From JASSUD01 sp031963005 (GTDB lineage: Bacteria > Pseudomonadota > Gammaproteobacteria > Burkholderiales > Burkholderiaceae), in assembly GCA_031963005.1 (NCBI GenBank), contig JASSUL010000013.1:1-62381 (forward strand): DNA of 62,381 nucleotides, in the 5' to 3' direction. Positions 15,416 to 25,626 of the stretch are shown here, one piece after another. The notes under the pieces were generated by a model. It had not been told where the DNA came from. It worked only from the letters and a program-made list of their open reading frames with translations, and ran no database searches. Numbering within the stretch: the first letter of the stretch is position 1; each line of letters begins with the position of its first letter. Made by a program: the position numbers and the translations under genes.

Positions 15416-18082
15416 TTAAGCGAGGGGGAGAGTGTTAGGAGCTATAAGCGATTTTATAGCTCCATGTTGCTCCAAGAAACGAAGATTCTCGGGGCTTATT
15501 TTTACGGAACTGATATCGGCTTCCTCAAATGTCGATATGGTATGCATCGAATTAAAGTGTAAGTTCATTTGAATTTGACTGTTTGTGTGGTGCACTTTCC
15601 AGGTAGTGATGGAACCATCACTATGGCCAATGACCAAGTAATGATTATGGTCGCCACGCTCTTTATCTGCATCGGCTAGCCAGGCAAGACTATAAACTCT
15701 TCCACCCAAAGCTTCGACGGTAGCCAGACACTCTCCCGACGCTACGTCCCATATCTTCAGTCCGCTAGCTGCGGTAGCGATGAGCTGGCTGTCAAGCGAA
15801 AACGCGGCAGCACTCCAAGTAACCGTATCTTGTCGGATATGAGAGCATTCACCAGTGCCTACGTTCCATAGCCGTGTGACTTTATCACTATCTATAGAAA
15901 TAATATGCTCGCCGTTGGGTGAGTGCACGATTTTAAAAACATTCTTATCAGGATGTTCTAGGGTATGGGTGGATTTACCAGTCTTTGTGCTCCACAGTCG
16001 CACGGCAGACCCCCCTACAGAGGCGATGTGATTGTCGGATAAATACACGACCTGTTTAACATAGTACGAATGTTCTAAGGTGTATGAAACTGAAAGTTGA
16101 TCAGCTTGGGTTGCTATGTCCCACAGTTGTACAGTAGAACTCTTATGATCGACGGTAGCGAGCTGGTTATTGGGGTTATTGGGCGAACGCGCGAGGATTC
16201 TAACCTTTTTGAGGCTCTCCTTGATAGTTTCCTTCTCGATGAGATGGGAATTACTTTCGATAGAAGGAAAAATATAATCTTTCTTTTCCGTACTCCATAT
16301 CAGCATTCCTTTATCGTCTACAGAAGCAATGAGGCTGTCGGATAAATAGGTAATTTCCCCTTTTGTATTTCCCGTGAAAGTGTGCTCATATTTACCGTCG
16401 CTTGTATTCCATACCTGTATGGTTCCGTCACTATCTCCGGTAGCAACTTGTTGGCCGTTGGGCGCAAACTTAATATCATAAAAACCATTGCCTCCCTGTA
16501 AAATGTGGACGCATTCACCGTCGTTCGCATCCCATATCCGCACGCTCCAGTCATGAGATGCTGAAGCGAAGAGCTTGCCGTTAGGCGAACACGCGATTTT
16601 CACAATACCACCCGTATGTCCGTTGACAGTGCGTTGAGGTAGATACTTGTCCAAATCCCATACCCGCACCCTCTTATCATCATCTCTGGAAACAAGTTGC
16701 TGGCCTTTAGGCGAATACATCAGTTGTGAGACGGGACTCTGATGTCCGCTAAGGGTGCGGATGCATTGCCCCGTTGTTACGTCCCATATCCGCACGGTAT
16801 GGTCATAACTTCCGGTAGCAATTTGTTGGCCGTTAGGGGAACAGGCTATGCTTTTAATGTAATGCACGTGTCCTTTTAACTTGATAAAAGGACTGCTGCT
16901 GTTCCAGTCCCACAGCCACGTGATGGAAGAAGTAAGTGTAAAAGCGATCTGCCGATTGTTAGGCAAAAACTCGATGCTACTATGTTGCCAGTTGCTTACG
17001 TCTCTCCTCATCTCCGTTTTAGCGATGCATTTGCCCTCTGTTGTGTCCCATATCTGTAGGCTTCCGTTCTCAGTTACGGTAGCGAGCCGACTGCCGTCTG
17101 GCGAATAATTTAGCTCAAGAATATTCTCTTTGTCTCTCTCTAAGATGAGACATGTATTGTCGTTAACCTTCCATATTTTCAAATTCTGCTTACTATCTAG
17201 CGTGGCGAACTGATCGCCCATGCGTGACTCTATGAAGAACTCAATAGGATCTGGACCCTCTCCGAAGGTGCGGATTTTTTCATTGGTTTGTAGGTTCCAT
17301 AGCGTGATGCAGATCTCATTGGCAAAAAGGATATTTTGCGCTCCACTGCGCAAACTCCGACATCCCCATATCTTGTCATCCGTCCTTTCCGTTGAGATGA
17401 AGGAGCAGTGATTGGTGACGATATCCCATATTCGCATACCGTTATTGTTTACGGAAATGAGCTTTTTGCCATCGTTCGAATAAATAAAAGCCCTAACCTC
17501 GCCATAAAGCGGTTCCCCCATTAAAGAGCACTTGTTTGTCCAATCAGACGTTGCATATACATTGATAGTGCCATCCTTAAAAACCATCGCATAGGTTTCT
17601 CCGTCTGGTGAATAGAGGCTATGCTCCACAGGGTTCTCTTGCTGAGAGTAAGATCGTTCACCAAACTTCACATTCTCCATTTGAGCACCCTTTAAATTAC
17701 TCTTGCGTAACCAGACATTTGTAAGGGTGGTTCCATTTAAATCAGCATTTTCCAAATTTGCAGAATCGAATACGCCATAGCTCAAATCTGCACCAGGTAT
17801 TCGAATGCCGCGTAAATCCTTTCCAATAAACTGCACGCCTGCTCTAATCAGGATGGTGATGGCATTGGCAGCGTCGATACGGCGACGTTCATACGTTATT
17901 GATAGAGGTATTAAGCCAAGAAGAAATTGCTCAAAAGACAACTCTCGTTTAGCAAGCTCGATACAATCTTGCATGACTTTTTGATCTTTGATCAGAGAGG
18001 TGCGTATCTCCTCTAAGGCATTTGCCACAGATATTGTTTGCGGTTGCTTTTGTAGAGTAGATGGAGTAATTGGATTAGTCAT
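15416..18082 (-). CDS. Pentapeptide plus WD40 repeat protein
   Basis: 888 residues. A helical N-terminal part (1-85) leads to pentapeptide repeats at about 90-145 (LSYGVFDSANLENADLNG, NLKGAQMENVKF), then WD40 repeats to near residue 865 (repeated SPNGQQ-A-G-DH-VRIWD-TG-C pattern, at least ten units), which should form one or two beta-propellers. No NTPase, protease or other enzyme domain. Such scaffolds bind proteins; role unknown, effector or defence remnant possible. It sits between tsaE and the divergent queG, which are often direct neighbours, so it is probably an insertion. No Shine-Dalgarno is seen before the ATG, and a terminator-like hairpin stands just upstream. Confidence 0.88.
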   Translation of the reverse strand: MTNPITPSTLQKQPQTISVANALEEIRTSLIKDQKVMQDCIELAKRELSFEQFLLGLIPLSITYERRRIDAANAITILIRAGVQFIGKDLRGIRIPGADLSYGVFDSANLENADLNGTTLTNVWLRKSNLKGAQMENVKFGERSYSQQENPVEHSLYSPDGETYAMVFKDGTINVYATSDWTNKCSLMGEPLYGEVRAFIYSNDGKKLISVNNNGMRIWDIVTNHCSFISTERTDDKIWGCRSLRSGAQNILFANEICITLWNLQTNEKIRTFGEGPDPIEFFIESRMGDQFATLDSKQNLKIWKVNDNTCLILERDKENILELNYSPDGSRLATVTENGSLQIWDTTEGKCIAKTEMRRDVSNWQHSSIEFLPNNRQIAFTLTSSITWLWDWNSSSPFIKLKGHVHYIKSIACSPNGQQIATGSYDHTVRIWDVTTGQCIRTLSGHQSPVSQLMYSPKGQQLVSRDDDKRVRVWDLDKYLPQRTVNGHTGGIVKIACSPNGKLFASASHDWSVRIWDANDGECVHILQGGNGFYDIKFAPNGQQVATGDSDGTIQVWNTSDGKYEHTFTGNTKGEITYLSDSLIASVDDKGMLIWSTEKKDYIFPSIESNSHLIEKETIKESLKKVRILARSPNNPNNQLATVDHKSSTVQLWDIATQADQLSVSYTLEHSYYVKQVVYLSDNHIASVGGSAVRLWSTKTGKSTHTLEHPDKNVFKIVHSPNGEHIISIDSDKVTRLWNVGTGECSHIRQDTVTWSAAAFSLDSQLIATAASGLKIWDVASGECLATVEALGGRVYSLAWLADADKERGDHNHYLVIGHSDGSITTWKVHHTNSQIQMNLHFNSMHTISTFEEADISSVKISPENLRFLEQHGAIKSLIAPNTLPLA

Positions 18083-18098
18083 AATGTTTTTGTTTTTT

Positions 18099-18127
18099 AA
18101 AAAAAAGCAGCCCCGTAGAGGAGCTGC
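18099..18127 (-). terminator. Terminator-like hairpin just upstream of the WD40 start
   Basis: Minus strand GCAGCTCCTCTACGGGGCTGC followed by eight T, ending 16 bases before the WD40 ATG. It could be an attenuator in the WD40 leader or the end of an older transcription unit. The rest of the gap 18128-18408 has no gene. Confidence 0.6.
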
Positions 18128-18408
18128 ATAGATTGGGGGGTGACGTGTGATAAACGGGCTTACCTGCTTATTATCTTACATAAATCTTACATAAGGGCTA
18201 CTCTTTGTGTATGGATAATGGGGTGCTGCGTAAGATATTCAGTGTTATTTAAGTATCTTTCCGGTCTTTGCGCTTCTGCTGCCCCAAATAGAAATCCTTT
18301 AGGAAGATACTCTCAACAGGTTCTCAGAAAATTCATTTAAAAGCATGCTGCTTGCATGCCCTTTCTGTAATGCTACTAAAATGCTGGAGTTAGTACCTCT
18401 GTTCCCCC

Positions 18409-19674
18409 ATGCGTAAAATCACCCCATCTGCCACTATGCCTGCTGTACATCATGCTAATGCTGATTTATATCAATTAGCGCGTGATATTCGTACATGGGG
18501 ACGTGCGCTAGGATTTGATGACATTGGTATCGCAGATATTGATTTATCCGCTGCTGAACCCGGTTTACAGGCTTGGTTAGACGCAGGGTGGAACGGGACT
18601 ATGCACTATATGAGTAAGCATGGGACCAAACGTTCGCGTCCCGATGAACTGGTGCCTGGCACCGTGCGTGTTATTTGTGCGCGGATGGCGTATTTGCCCA
18701 ACACTTTGCCTACGCCGTCTGAATCTGAAGTGGCTTCGGCTCCCTATCCGTTTTCACAGCAGCGCGATGCAGAATTTGCACGACTAGAAGATCCTAACGC
18801 GGCCGTCGTATCAGTCTATGCGCGAGGGGACGATTATCATCTTATTATGCGCGATCGGCTTCGTCAGTTGGCGCAGCGTATTGAGCAGGCTATAGGTCCT
18901 TTTGGATACCGGGTATTTGCAGATTCCGCGCCGGTACTTGAAGTGGAGTTAGCGCAAAAAGCGCATCTTGGATGGAGAGGTAAACACACCTTGCTATTGC
19001 ATCGCGAAGCAGGGTCTTTCTTTTTTTTAGGAGAGATTTATGTGGATATACCGCTGCCAATCGATGCCATAGGGCCTAGCACGCCAGTAAAAGAAGAGAA
19101 AGAGCCGCGCGTTCGACCCACCCTCTCGCTTCAAGAACACAAAGAAGCGGTGCCGACTCCACCTAAAACACAGTGTGGTCACTGTACACGCTGTATAGAC
19201 GCGTGCCCAACAGGGGCGATTGTTGCTCCTTATCGTTTAGATGCGCGGCTGTGCATTTCGTATTTAACGATTGAGTTAAAAGAGAGCATCCCTGTAGATT
19301 TGCGTCCTTTGATTGGGAATCGCATCTATGGCTGTGATGATTGTCAGTTAGTTTGTCCGTGGAATAAATTTGCAAAGCGGGCTATCGATGCTTTTGATGT
19401 GCGTAATGGCTTAGATCGCGCGTCATTGATCACGCTTTTTGCTTGGACCGAGGCCGAGTTTAAAGAACGCCTTGCGCATAGCGCGATATTGCGTATTGGG
19501 CATGAACGTTGGCTGCGTAATATTGCGGTCGCTATGGGTAATGCCCTGCGCCAGGCTCATAGCGTACTCTCTGCCGCACAGCGAGAGGCTATTATTGCTA
19601 GCTTACGAGAACGACTCACACACCCCAGCGCACTCGTGTTAGAGCATATCCAGTGGGCATTGGAAGCGGCTTAA
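18409..19674 (+). CDS. queG: Epoxyqueuosine reductase QueG
   Basis: 421 residues. Last step of queuosine synthesis: reduces epoxyqueuosine in the tRNA wobble position, using cobalamin and two 4Fe-4S clusters. The N-terminal part has the family pattern GFDDIGIADIDL and GWNGTMHYM; clusters are bound by CGHCTRCIDACPTGA (from about 254) and CDDCQLVCPWN (from about 309). A Pro/Glu-rich insert of about 30 residues precedes the first cluster. No clear ribosome site at the chosen start. Divergent from the WD40 gene. Confidence 0.95.
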   Translation: MRKITPSATMPAVHHANADLYQLARDIRTWGRALGFDDIGIADIDLSAAEPGLQAWLDAGWNGTMHYMSKHGTKRSRPDELVPGTVRVICARMAYLPNTLPTPSESEVASAPYPFSQQRDAEFARLEDPNAAVVSVYARGDDYHLIMRDRLRQLAQRIEQAIGPFGYRVFADSAPVLEVELAQKAHLGWRGKHTLLLHREAGSFFFLGEIYVDIPLPIDAIGPSTPVKEEKEPRVRPTLSLQEHKEAVPTPPKTQCGHCTRCIDACPTGAIVAPYRLDARLCISYLTIELKESIPVDLRPLIGNRIYGCDDCQLVCPWNKFAKRAIDAFDVRNGLDRASLITLFAWTEAEFKERLAHSAILRIGHERWLRNIAVAMGNALRQAHSVLSAAQREAIIASLRERLTHPSALVLEHIQWALEAA

Positions 19675-19729
19675 CTGCGGGCGAAGAATGTAGGTTTGGG
19701 AAAATCCACTTTTTAAAAATTCGATAGCT

Positions 19730-20272
19730 ATGCTGCGTAAAATCCATACTCGCTCTGATCCGGTTTTCCCTACTTTGAATATGCAACGCACGGCAGTGTG
19801 GCAGACCGTTATCCCAGCCCCTTTTGGAAAAATAGGGATAGAAACTACGCAGACTACGGTATGCGGGTTAACCTATTTGAGTCCCGATACTCCTGAGATC
19901 TCTGCGCAAAGCGCGCTTGCAGAGCGCGTCGTCGCGCAAATAGAGGCGTATTTTGATAATCCGGCTTATCGATTTGACTTGCCATTGGAAGAGCGGGGAA
20001 CTCCTTTTCAAAAAGGCGTATGGCAAGCGATTGCCGCGATTCCTTTAGGAAACGTATCGACGTATGCTCAGCTTGCACGGCAGCTTCAGACGGGGCCACG
20101 CGCCATCGGGCAAGCTTGCGGTACAAATCCGTTCCCGCTCTTGATTCCCTGCCATCGCGTCGTGCTATCTTCTGGCGGCATCGGAGGATTTGCCAAACGG
20201 GTTGATGCCGATTGGCAAGCGATTAAACGTTGGTTACTCAGGCATGAAGGCGCGTTAGCGGCAGGGCAATAA
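19730..20272 (+). CDS. ogt: Methylated-DNA--protein-cysteine methyltransferase
   Basis: 180 residues. Suicide repair protein taking alkyl groups from O6-guanine. The catalytic PCHRVV is at about 139-144, preceded by the helix-turn-helix part (VSTYAQLARQL, GPRAIGQACGTNPFP) and followed by GGIGGFA. A start at MQRTAVW (about residue 18) would also fit. Follows queG by 55 bases on the same strand. Confidence 0.93.
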   Translation: MLRKIHTRSDPVFPTLNMQRTAVWQTVIPAPFGKIGIETTQTTVCGLTYLSPDTPEISAQSALAERVVAQIEAYFDNPAYRFDLPLEERGTPFQKGVWQAIAAIPLGNVSTYAQLARQLQTGPRAIGQACGTNPFPLLIPCHRVVLSSGGIGGFAKRVDADWQAIKRWLLRHEGALAAGQ

Positions 20273-20400
20273 AAGAAACTATACGAGCATGGTGCAGGCA
20301 TTCCCATGCATTATGCCGAGCGCAAAATGGAGGGTGATCCCATGGGAGAAGCATGGCCACCCCATATCCATAACGGCTTGTCATCTATTAGGAGATATCC

Positions 20401-22236
20401 GTGTCATTTACGTTACATGGAATTCCCGTTTCAAAAGGCATTGTGATTGGGCAGGCTTGTTTAATGAGCCCTGCTTCGTTAGATGTCGACCATTATGTTA
20501 TCGAGCCTGAACATATCGAGGCCGAAGTCGACCGGTTTTTTGCGGCTCAACGCACCGTGCAGCAAGAGCTGGATACCTTACGTGCAGAGCTGCCAGAGGA
20601 TATGCCTGCAGAGATCGATGCTTTTTTGAATGTGCATAGCCTGATTTTGCGTGACTCTTTGCTCACAGGCGCTACTGCAGAGCGCATTCGCTCTCAACGT
20701 GTGAATGCAGAGTGGGCGCTTGCGCAGCAATTAGAACATCTTCTGAGCTATTTCGATGAGGTGGAAGATGAGTATTTACGTGAGCGTAAGGCGGATGTAC
20801 AGCATGTGATAGAGCGTGTGCTCCGAGTTTTAGCAGGCACGTCTGCCGTCATCGCGCCGATGATGAATAAATCCTTAGTCGCCGCTGTGGATGCGGGGAT
20901 GGGTGAACAGGGCCCTTCTGCGGCAAGCTATGAAAGCGAGCGGATGATCGTGGTAGCGCACGATATCTCGCCGGCCGGCATGCTGCATTTTAAAACGCAA
21001 GCCTTTGGAGGGTTTATCACCGAGTACGGAGGACGCACATCCCATACCGCGATTGCGGCGCGTAGCCTGGGTATTCCCGCCATCGTAGGGGCGCACCAAG
21101 CGAGCACCCTTATTCGGGAAAACGATATATTGATTGTCGATGGCGAGGAAGGAGTTGTCATCGTCAATCCAGATCCACGCATATTAGAGGCCTATCGTAC
21201 TCGCCAAAATGAAAAAGCGCGGGCGCATCAAACCCTGCAACGCTTGGCCTTTGCTCCTGCACACACGGAAGACGGAACGCCTATTGCGCTCTATGCCAAT
21301 ATTGAGCTCCCCGAAGATGTCCCCCTGGCTTTGCAACGTGGTGCGGTAGGGATAGGGCTTTTCCGGACCGAATTTTTGTTTATGAATCGTCGGCATACTT
21401 TGCCCGACGAAGAAGAGCAGCTGGATGTCTATCGACGTGTGGTACACATCATGCAAGGGCGGCCTGTCACGATTCGTACGGCAGATATCGGAGCGGATAA
21501 GGCGTTTGAAAGCGCTATGGTGGAAAGCGAAACCTTGAGTGGTGCCGAAAATCCGGCCTTAGGCTTGCGGGGAATTCGGTGGAGTTTAACGGAACCTGGG
21601 ATTTTCCTCACGCAACTCAGAGCCATCTTGCGTGCCTCTGCAGATGGACCGGTCAAGCTCCTCTTTCCGATGTTGGGATCTGCACGAGAAATCACGCAAA
21701 CGCTCGAGCGTGTTGAACAGGCAAAACAACAGTGCGCGGATGCAGGCTTGCCTTACGACCCCAAAATCAAACTTGGCGCCATGATTGAAACGCCTGCCGC
21801 TGCACTGGCGCTCCCTGTTTTTCTGGATCGTTTGGATTTTTTATCGATTGGCACCAATGATTTAATTCAATATACCTTAGCGATTGATCGTACCGATAAC
21901 GCGGTCGCGCATCTTTATGATCCCCTCAACCCAAGTGTGCTGCATTTAATCAGCCATATATTGCGCCAAGCAAAGCAGGCAGGGGTACCCATATCTGTTT
22001 GTGGAGAAATGGCCGGGGATCCGGTGTACACCCGCTTATTACTAGGCATGGGGCTGACCGAATTTTCTATGGAATCTAGCCAGCTATTGCATGTGAAGCA
22101 AGAAATCTTGAGCGCATCTTTAGGGGCGCTAAAAGCACCAATGCGGGCTTTATTGGGGGCCTATGAGGAAGAGGATATACAAGGTGCGTTATCTATCTTG
22201 GCGCTAGCAGGGAACATTGAATTAGGAAGGCGTTAA
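20401..22236 (+). CDS. ptsI: PTS enzyme I (phosphoenolpyruvate-protein phosphotransferase)
   Basis: 611 residues from GTG with AGGAGA 6 bases ahead. Takes phosphate from PEP and passes it to HPr. The active-site His is in GGRTSHTAI (about 214); PEP domain motifs include GLFRTEFLFM, GTNDLIQYTLAIDR and the catalytic Cys in ISVCGEMAGDP (about 533). No HPr or IIA gene lies beside it, unlike the usual ptsH-ptsI pair in Burkholderia, so partners must be encoded elsewhere. Its stop is 1 base from the convergent moeB stop. Confidence 0.95.
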   Translation: MSFTLHGIPVSKGIVIGQACLMSPASLDVDHYVIEPEHIEAEVDRFFAAQRTVQQELDTLRAELPEDMPAEIDAFLNVHSLILRDSLLTGATAERIRSQRVNAEWALAQQLEHLLSYFDEVEDEYLRERKADVQHVIERVLRVLAGTSAVIAPMMNKSLVAAVDAGMGEQGPSAASYESERMIVVAHDISPAGMLHFKTQAFGGFITEYGGRTSHTAIAARSLGIPAIVGAHQASTLIRENDILIVDGEEGVVIVNPDPRILEAYRTRQNEKARAHQTLQRLAFAPAHTEDGTPIALYANIELPEDVPLALQRGAVGIGLFRTEFLFMNRRHTLPDEEEQLDVYRRVVHIMQGRPVTIRTADIGADKAFESAMVESETLSGAENPALGLRGIRWSLTEPGIFLTQLRAILRASADGPVKLLFPMLGSAREITQTLERVEQAKQQCADAGLPYDPKIKLGAMIETPAAALALPVFLDRLDFLSIGTNDLIQYTLAIDRTDNAVAHLYDPLNPSVLHLISHILRQAKQAGVPISVCGEMAGDPVYTRLLLGMGLTEFSMESSQLLHVKQEILSASLGALKAPMRALLGAYEEEDIQGALSILALAGNIELGRR

Positions 22237-22237
22237 T

Positions 22238-23056
22238 TCACCTTATCGATGGCGACAATTCCTTAGCACCCTGTCCACAAACTGGACACGCTCTTTGTCG
22301 ATGAAAAGACAAAGTACTCCAAGTCATCGTCATTGCATCAAAACGTAAAAGGCGGCCTGAGAGGGGATGGCCTATACCTGCGAGGAGGCGTAGCGCCTCA
22401 GTGGCTTGCATCGTTCCGATGACGCCGACTAATGGAGCGAGGACACCGAGTGTTGCGCAGGGCGTAGCAGCGGGGATCGACGTTGTGGAGGGTTCCTCTG
22501 CTTCTTGAGAGTGCGGTGCTAACTCTGCAGGAAACAGACAGGCATAACAAGGGGATTGAGGAGTGCGGAAGTCAAAGGTGCTTAATTGCCCTTCGAAGCG
22601 CTCCGCTGCGGCACTGATAAAGGGCCTGTTGTAGCGCACGCAAGCTTGGTTGATCGCATAGCGTGTAGCAAAGTTATCACTACAATCTAGCACCAGATCT
22701 ACGCGAGGGACCCATTCTTGTAATAGAGCCTCGTCTGCTTTTTGATCTAGGGTGCGGATAGTTATTTCTGGGTTCAGCGTAGTGAGCGTTGCTTTTGCGG
22801 AATGAGTTTTGAGCTGACCAATGGTGTGGGTGGTATGGGCAATTTGCCGTTGTAAATTTGTTAAATCAACGGTATCTCCATCACAGAGCGTGAGCGTGCC
22901 CACCCCTGACGAAGCAAGATACAGCGCTGCTGCGCAACCCAATCCTCCTAGCCCAATGACGAGAATATGGGCTTGGAGTAAGCGTTCTTGCGCTTGAACG
23001 CCAAATTCTTCGAGAAGCAAATGGCGTGCGTAGCGCAGCAGCTGCGCATCATTCAT
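22238..23056 (-). CDS. moeB: MoeB/ThiF-type sulfur-carrier adenylyltransferase
   Basis: 272 residues, an E1-like enzyme that adenylates the C-terminal glycine of MoaD or ThiS. ATP-binding GLGGLGCAAALYLASSGVG near residue 35, zinc ligands in CYAC and CPVC, and a Cys in PCATLGVLAP at the catalytic loop. Whether it serves molybdopterin or thiamine cannot be told from sequence alone. The start overlaps the ctpA end by 8 bases, so translation is probably coupled. Confidence 0.88.
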   Translation of the reverse strand: MNDAQLLRYARHLLLEEFGVQAQERLLQAHILVIGLGGLGCAAALYLASSGVGTLTLCDGDTVDLTNLQRQIAHTTHTIGQLKTHSAKATLTTLNPEITIRTLDQKADEALLQEWVPRVDLVLDCSDNFATRYAINQACVRYNRPFISAAAERFEGQLSTFDFRTPQSPCYACLFPAELAPHSQEAEEPSTTSIPAATPCATLGVLAPLVGVIGTMQATEALRLLAGIGHPLSGRLLRFDAMTMTWSTLSFHRQRACPVCGQGAKELSPSIR

Positions 23057-24614
23057 GGCGGTGTAGCGTGGATTTTTTATGCTTTTGGTCCGACTTGGAG
23101 GATACCGAATACTGTACGGGTTCTCCCTTCAGATAATGCAATGCTTGTTGCAGCATAAAATCATTGGCGCTCCCCAGTTCAATGGGAAGTCGTTTACGCT
23201 CTGCTTCACGTTGCGCTGGGGTTTTTTTCGCATTGGCTTCTTCTAGTAGACGAAGCTGCTCCATTTGTTCGGCTTCTCGGGCAGTTTGTTCTTTCGTTTC
23301 ATCTGGATTTTGGGTATTGGCCAAATGGTTAGAATAGTCTGCTTCGCGCGTGATGAGTGCGTCATCTAAATCCCCTTCGGGATTTTGGTCTATCAAATAA
23401 TCAGGTCGAATACCTTTATTTTGAATGGACCGGCCACTAGGCGTGTAATAGTAAGCGGTGGTGAGCCTTAAGCCTGTGGTAGTGGTTAGGGGACGTACGG
23501 TTTGAACCGATCCTTTACCGAAAGTTGTTTTACCCAGTAAGGTTGCGCGCTTTTGATCCTGTAGCGCTCCTGCGACAATTTCCGAGGCAGATGCTGAGTA
23601 AGCATTCGTGAGCACAATAAGTGGCACGTTTTTAAAGATCTCTGGTATTCCCTTCAGAGGGTCTTTTTTGAAACTGGGCAAACGGTAATCTTCTAGCGTA
23701 TTGCGATAGATTTGCTGAGAATCCGATTCTTGCCCGTGCGTGGAGACCACTACAGCATGAGGCGGTAAGAAAGCACCAGCTACTCCGACCGCACTTTGCA
23801 GTAAGCCTCCACCGTTATTGCGTAAATCTATGATCAGCCCTTTTAGTGCGGGGGAGGCTGTAGATTTTTTAGACGAGGGCGTAGTGTTATTCGTGGCGAT
23901 GCGCTTGAGTTGTTCAGCGAGTTCGATGAGCGTATTTTCTTGAAAGCTGGTAATGCGTAGCCACACATACCCAGGTTCTAAGGTTTTTTGCTTGACGCTT
24001 TTAACGCGGATTTCTGCACGCGTGAGTATGGCTGGAAAAGTGCGATTGTCTGTTTTACGATATAAGGTAAGGGTGACTTGCGTACCGGCTGGACCACGCA
24101 TTTGCCGAGCGGCTTTGTCTAAAGTCATCCCGCGTACGGGGGAACCGTCGATGCGTACAATGAGGTCTCCTGCTCTTAAATCGGCTCGTGCAGCGGGAGT
24201 TTCTTCAATTGGCGCAATAATTTTGACTAATCCGTCTTCTTGCGTAATTTCCAAACCCAAGCCAGCAAATCGCCCGCGTGTTTGTTCTTGGAGTTCTCGA
24301 AAATCGTTTTCATCTAAATAAGACGAATGCGGATCTAGACTCGATACCATGCCTTTGATTGCGGCAATCAGCAGTTTTTTATCGTCTACATGCTGTACAT
24401 AGCTGTGTTCTACTTGATCTAAGACCTCAGCAAATAATCGCAGTTGCTCAAGCGGCAAGGGAGCAACGGGCTTTTCATCCTGCGTGCTTTTGCTGGGAAT
24501 GGCCGGCATCGATGTAGGGGTATTTTGCGCATGAACGAGCGATAACGGCGCGCATAACACGGCAAAGAGTAGGCTGATGGTGAGGCGACGCGCAAAAGAA
24601 ACAAAGTGATGCAT
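23049..24614 (-). CDS. ctpA: Carboxyl-terminal processing protease (S41)
   Basis: 521 residues. Periplasmic serine protease that trims protein C-termini. Signal peptide at 1-29 (TISLLFAVLCAPLSLVHA), PDZ domain at about 110-195 (GLGLEITQEDGLVKII), and the Ser-Lys dyad in SASASEIVAGALQD (about 340) and TFGKGSVQT (about 366). The C-terminal tail is Glu/Lys-rich. Placed between gpmA and moeB on the same strand, a common Burkholderiales order. Confidence 0.95.
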   Translation of the reverse strand: MHHFVSFARRLTISLLFAVLCAPLSLVHAQNTPTSMPAIPSKSTQDEKPVAPLPLEQLRLFAEVLDQVEHSYVQHVDDKKLLIAAIKGMVSSLDPHSSYLDENDFRELQEQTRGRFAGLGLEITQEDGLVKIIAPIEETPAARADLRAGDLIVRIDGSPVRGMTLDKAARQMRGPAGTQVTLTLYRKTDNRTFPAILTRAEIRVKSVKQKTLEPGYVWLRITSFQENTLIELAEQLKRIATNNTTPSSKKSTASPALKGLIIDLRNNGGGLLQSAVGVAGAFLPPHAVVVSTHGQESDSQQIYRNTLEDYRLPSFKKDPLKGIPEIFKNVPLIVLTNAYSASASEIVAGALQDQKRATLLGKTTFGKGSVQTVRPLTTTTGLRLTTAYYYTPSGRSIQNKGIRPDYLIDQNPEGDLDDALITREADYSNHLANTQNPDETKEQTAREAEQMEQLRLLEEANAKKTPAQREAERKRLPIELGSANDFMLQQALHYLKGEPVQYSVSSKSDQKHKKSTLHRHE

Positions 24615-24731
24615 GGCTATAAAATATCCGGATCAATCCAAAGTAATCTACCTGCAACTAGCTAATGGGCAGAGTGATGGCGTTATGAAAGGCAAAAGGG
24701 CTAAAGCGCGCGTGCAGTATGGGAATGCCTT

Positions 24732-25442
24732 TTAAGCGGCTTCCAGGAGTTTTTTGCTATCAAGTACATTAAGCTGAGTATCTAATGTATAGAGCAATGG
24801 CACCCCATTGGGAAGTTCGAGGTTAACGATATCCTGCTCAGAAACCTTTGCGATATGTTTAATAAGCGCCCGTAAAGAGTTGCCGTGCGCCGCAATAATG
24901 ATGCGCTTGCCTTTTTTAAGCGCAGGCGCAATGGATTCTTCCCAGAGCGGCAAAACACGGGCGATAGTATCGCGCAAGCACTCCGTCTGTGGAGCGGGTA
25001 TTTGGGCGTAGCGCGGGTCTTGCTGAGCACTGAAGGGATGATCTTCTGGAAGCGCCGGTGGGCAGATATCATAGCTGCGACGCCATTGCAGCACTTGGTC
25101 TTCACCGTATTGTTGCGCCGTTTGTGCTTTGTTTAAGCCTGTCAGCGCGCCATAATGGCGTTCATTGAGCCGCCATGAATGGATCGTTGGGGTATACATT
25201 AAATCCATTTCATCTTGGACTTGCCATAAAGTACGAATGGCACGTTTGAGCATCGAAGTGTAAGCAATATCAAAGCCATAGCCTGCTTGCTTCAACAGGC
25301 GTCCTGCTTGGCGGGCCTGCGCGATGCCTTTCTCCGTCAGGTCTACATCTACCCAACCCGTGAAGCGATTTTCTTGATTCCAAGTGGATTCACCGTGGCG
25401 AATGAGAATAAGCGGATGTGGCAAAGGAGAAGAAGTGCTCAT
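24732..25442 (-). CDS. gpmA: 2,3-bisphosphoglycerate-dependent phosphoglycerate mutase
   Basis: 236 residues, usual length about 248. Interconverts 3- and 2-phosphoglycerate in glycolysis. Phospho-His motif LIRHGESTWN near the N-terminus, ERHYGALTGLNK and the second His in AAHGNSLRALIKH. Followed by ctpA, 117 bases away on the same strand. Confidence 0.96.
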   Translation of the reverse strand: MSTSSPLPHPLILIRHGESTWNQENRFTGWVDVDLTEKGIAQARQAGRLLKQAGYGFDIAYTSMLKRAIRTLWQVQDEMDLMYTPTIHSWRLNERHYGALTGLNKAQTAQQYGEDQVLQWRRSYDICPPALPEDHPFSAQQDPRYAQIPAPQTECLRDTIARVLPLWEESIAPALKKGKRIIIAAHGNSLRALIKHIAKVSEQDIVNLELPNGVPLLYTLDTQLNVLDSKKLLEAA

Positions 25443-25626
25443 GAATCAGTATGGCAAAAAACGTGAAAAATCCGGTGTATTCTAAGAACCCGTTCAAAGA
25501 ATGCATGGCAAAGTATGTATTAAAGCATATAAACCAACGCACGCTACACATTCTATAATGCGCAGCTTGGTGTAGAACCCCTATTACCGCGAAGCGTTAG
25601 ATAAAGACAATACAAGGATAAAAGCA

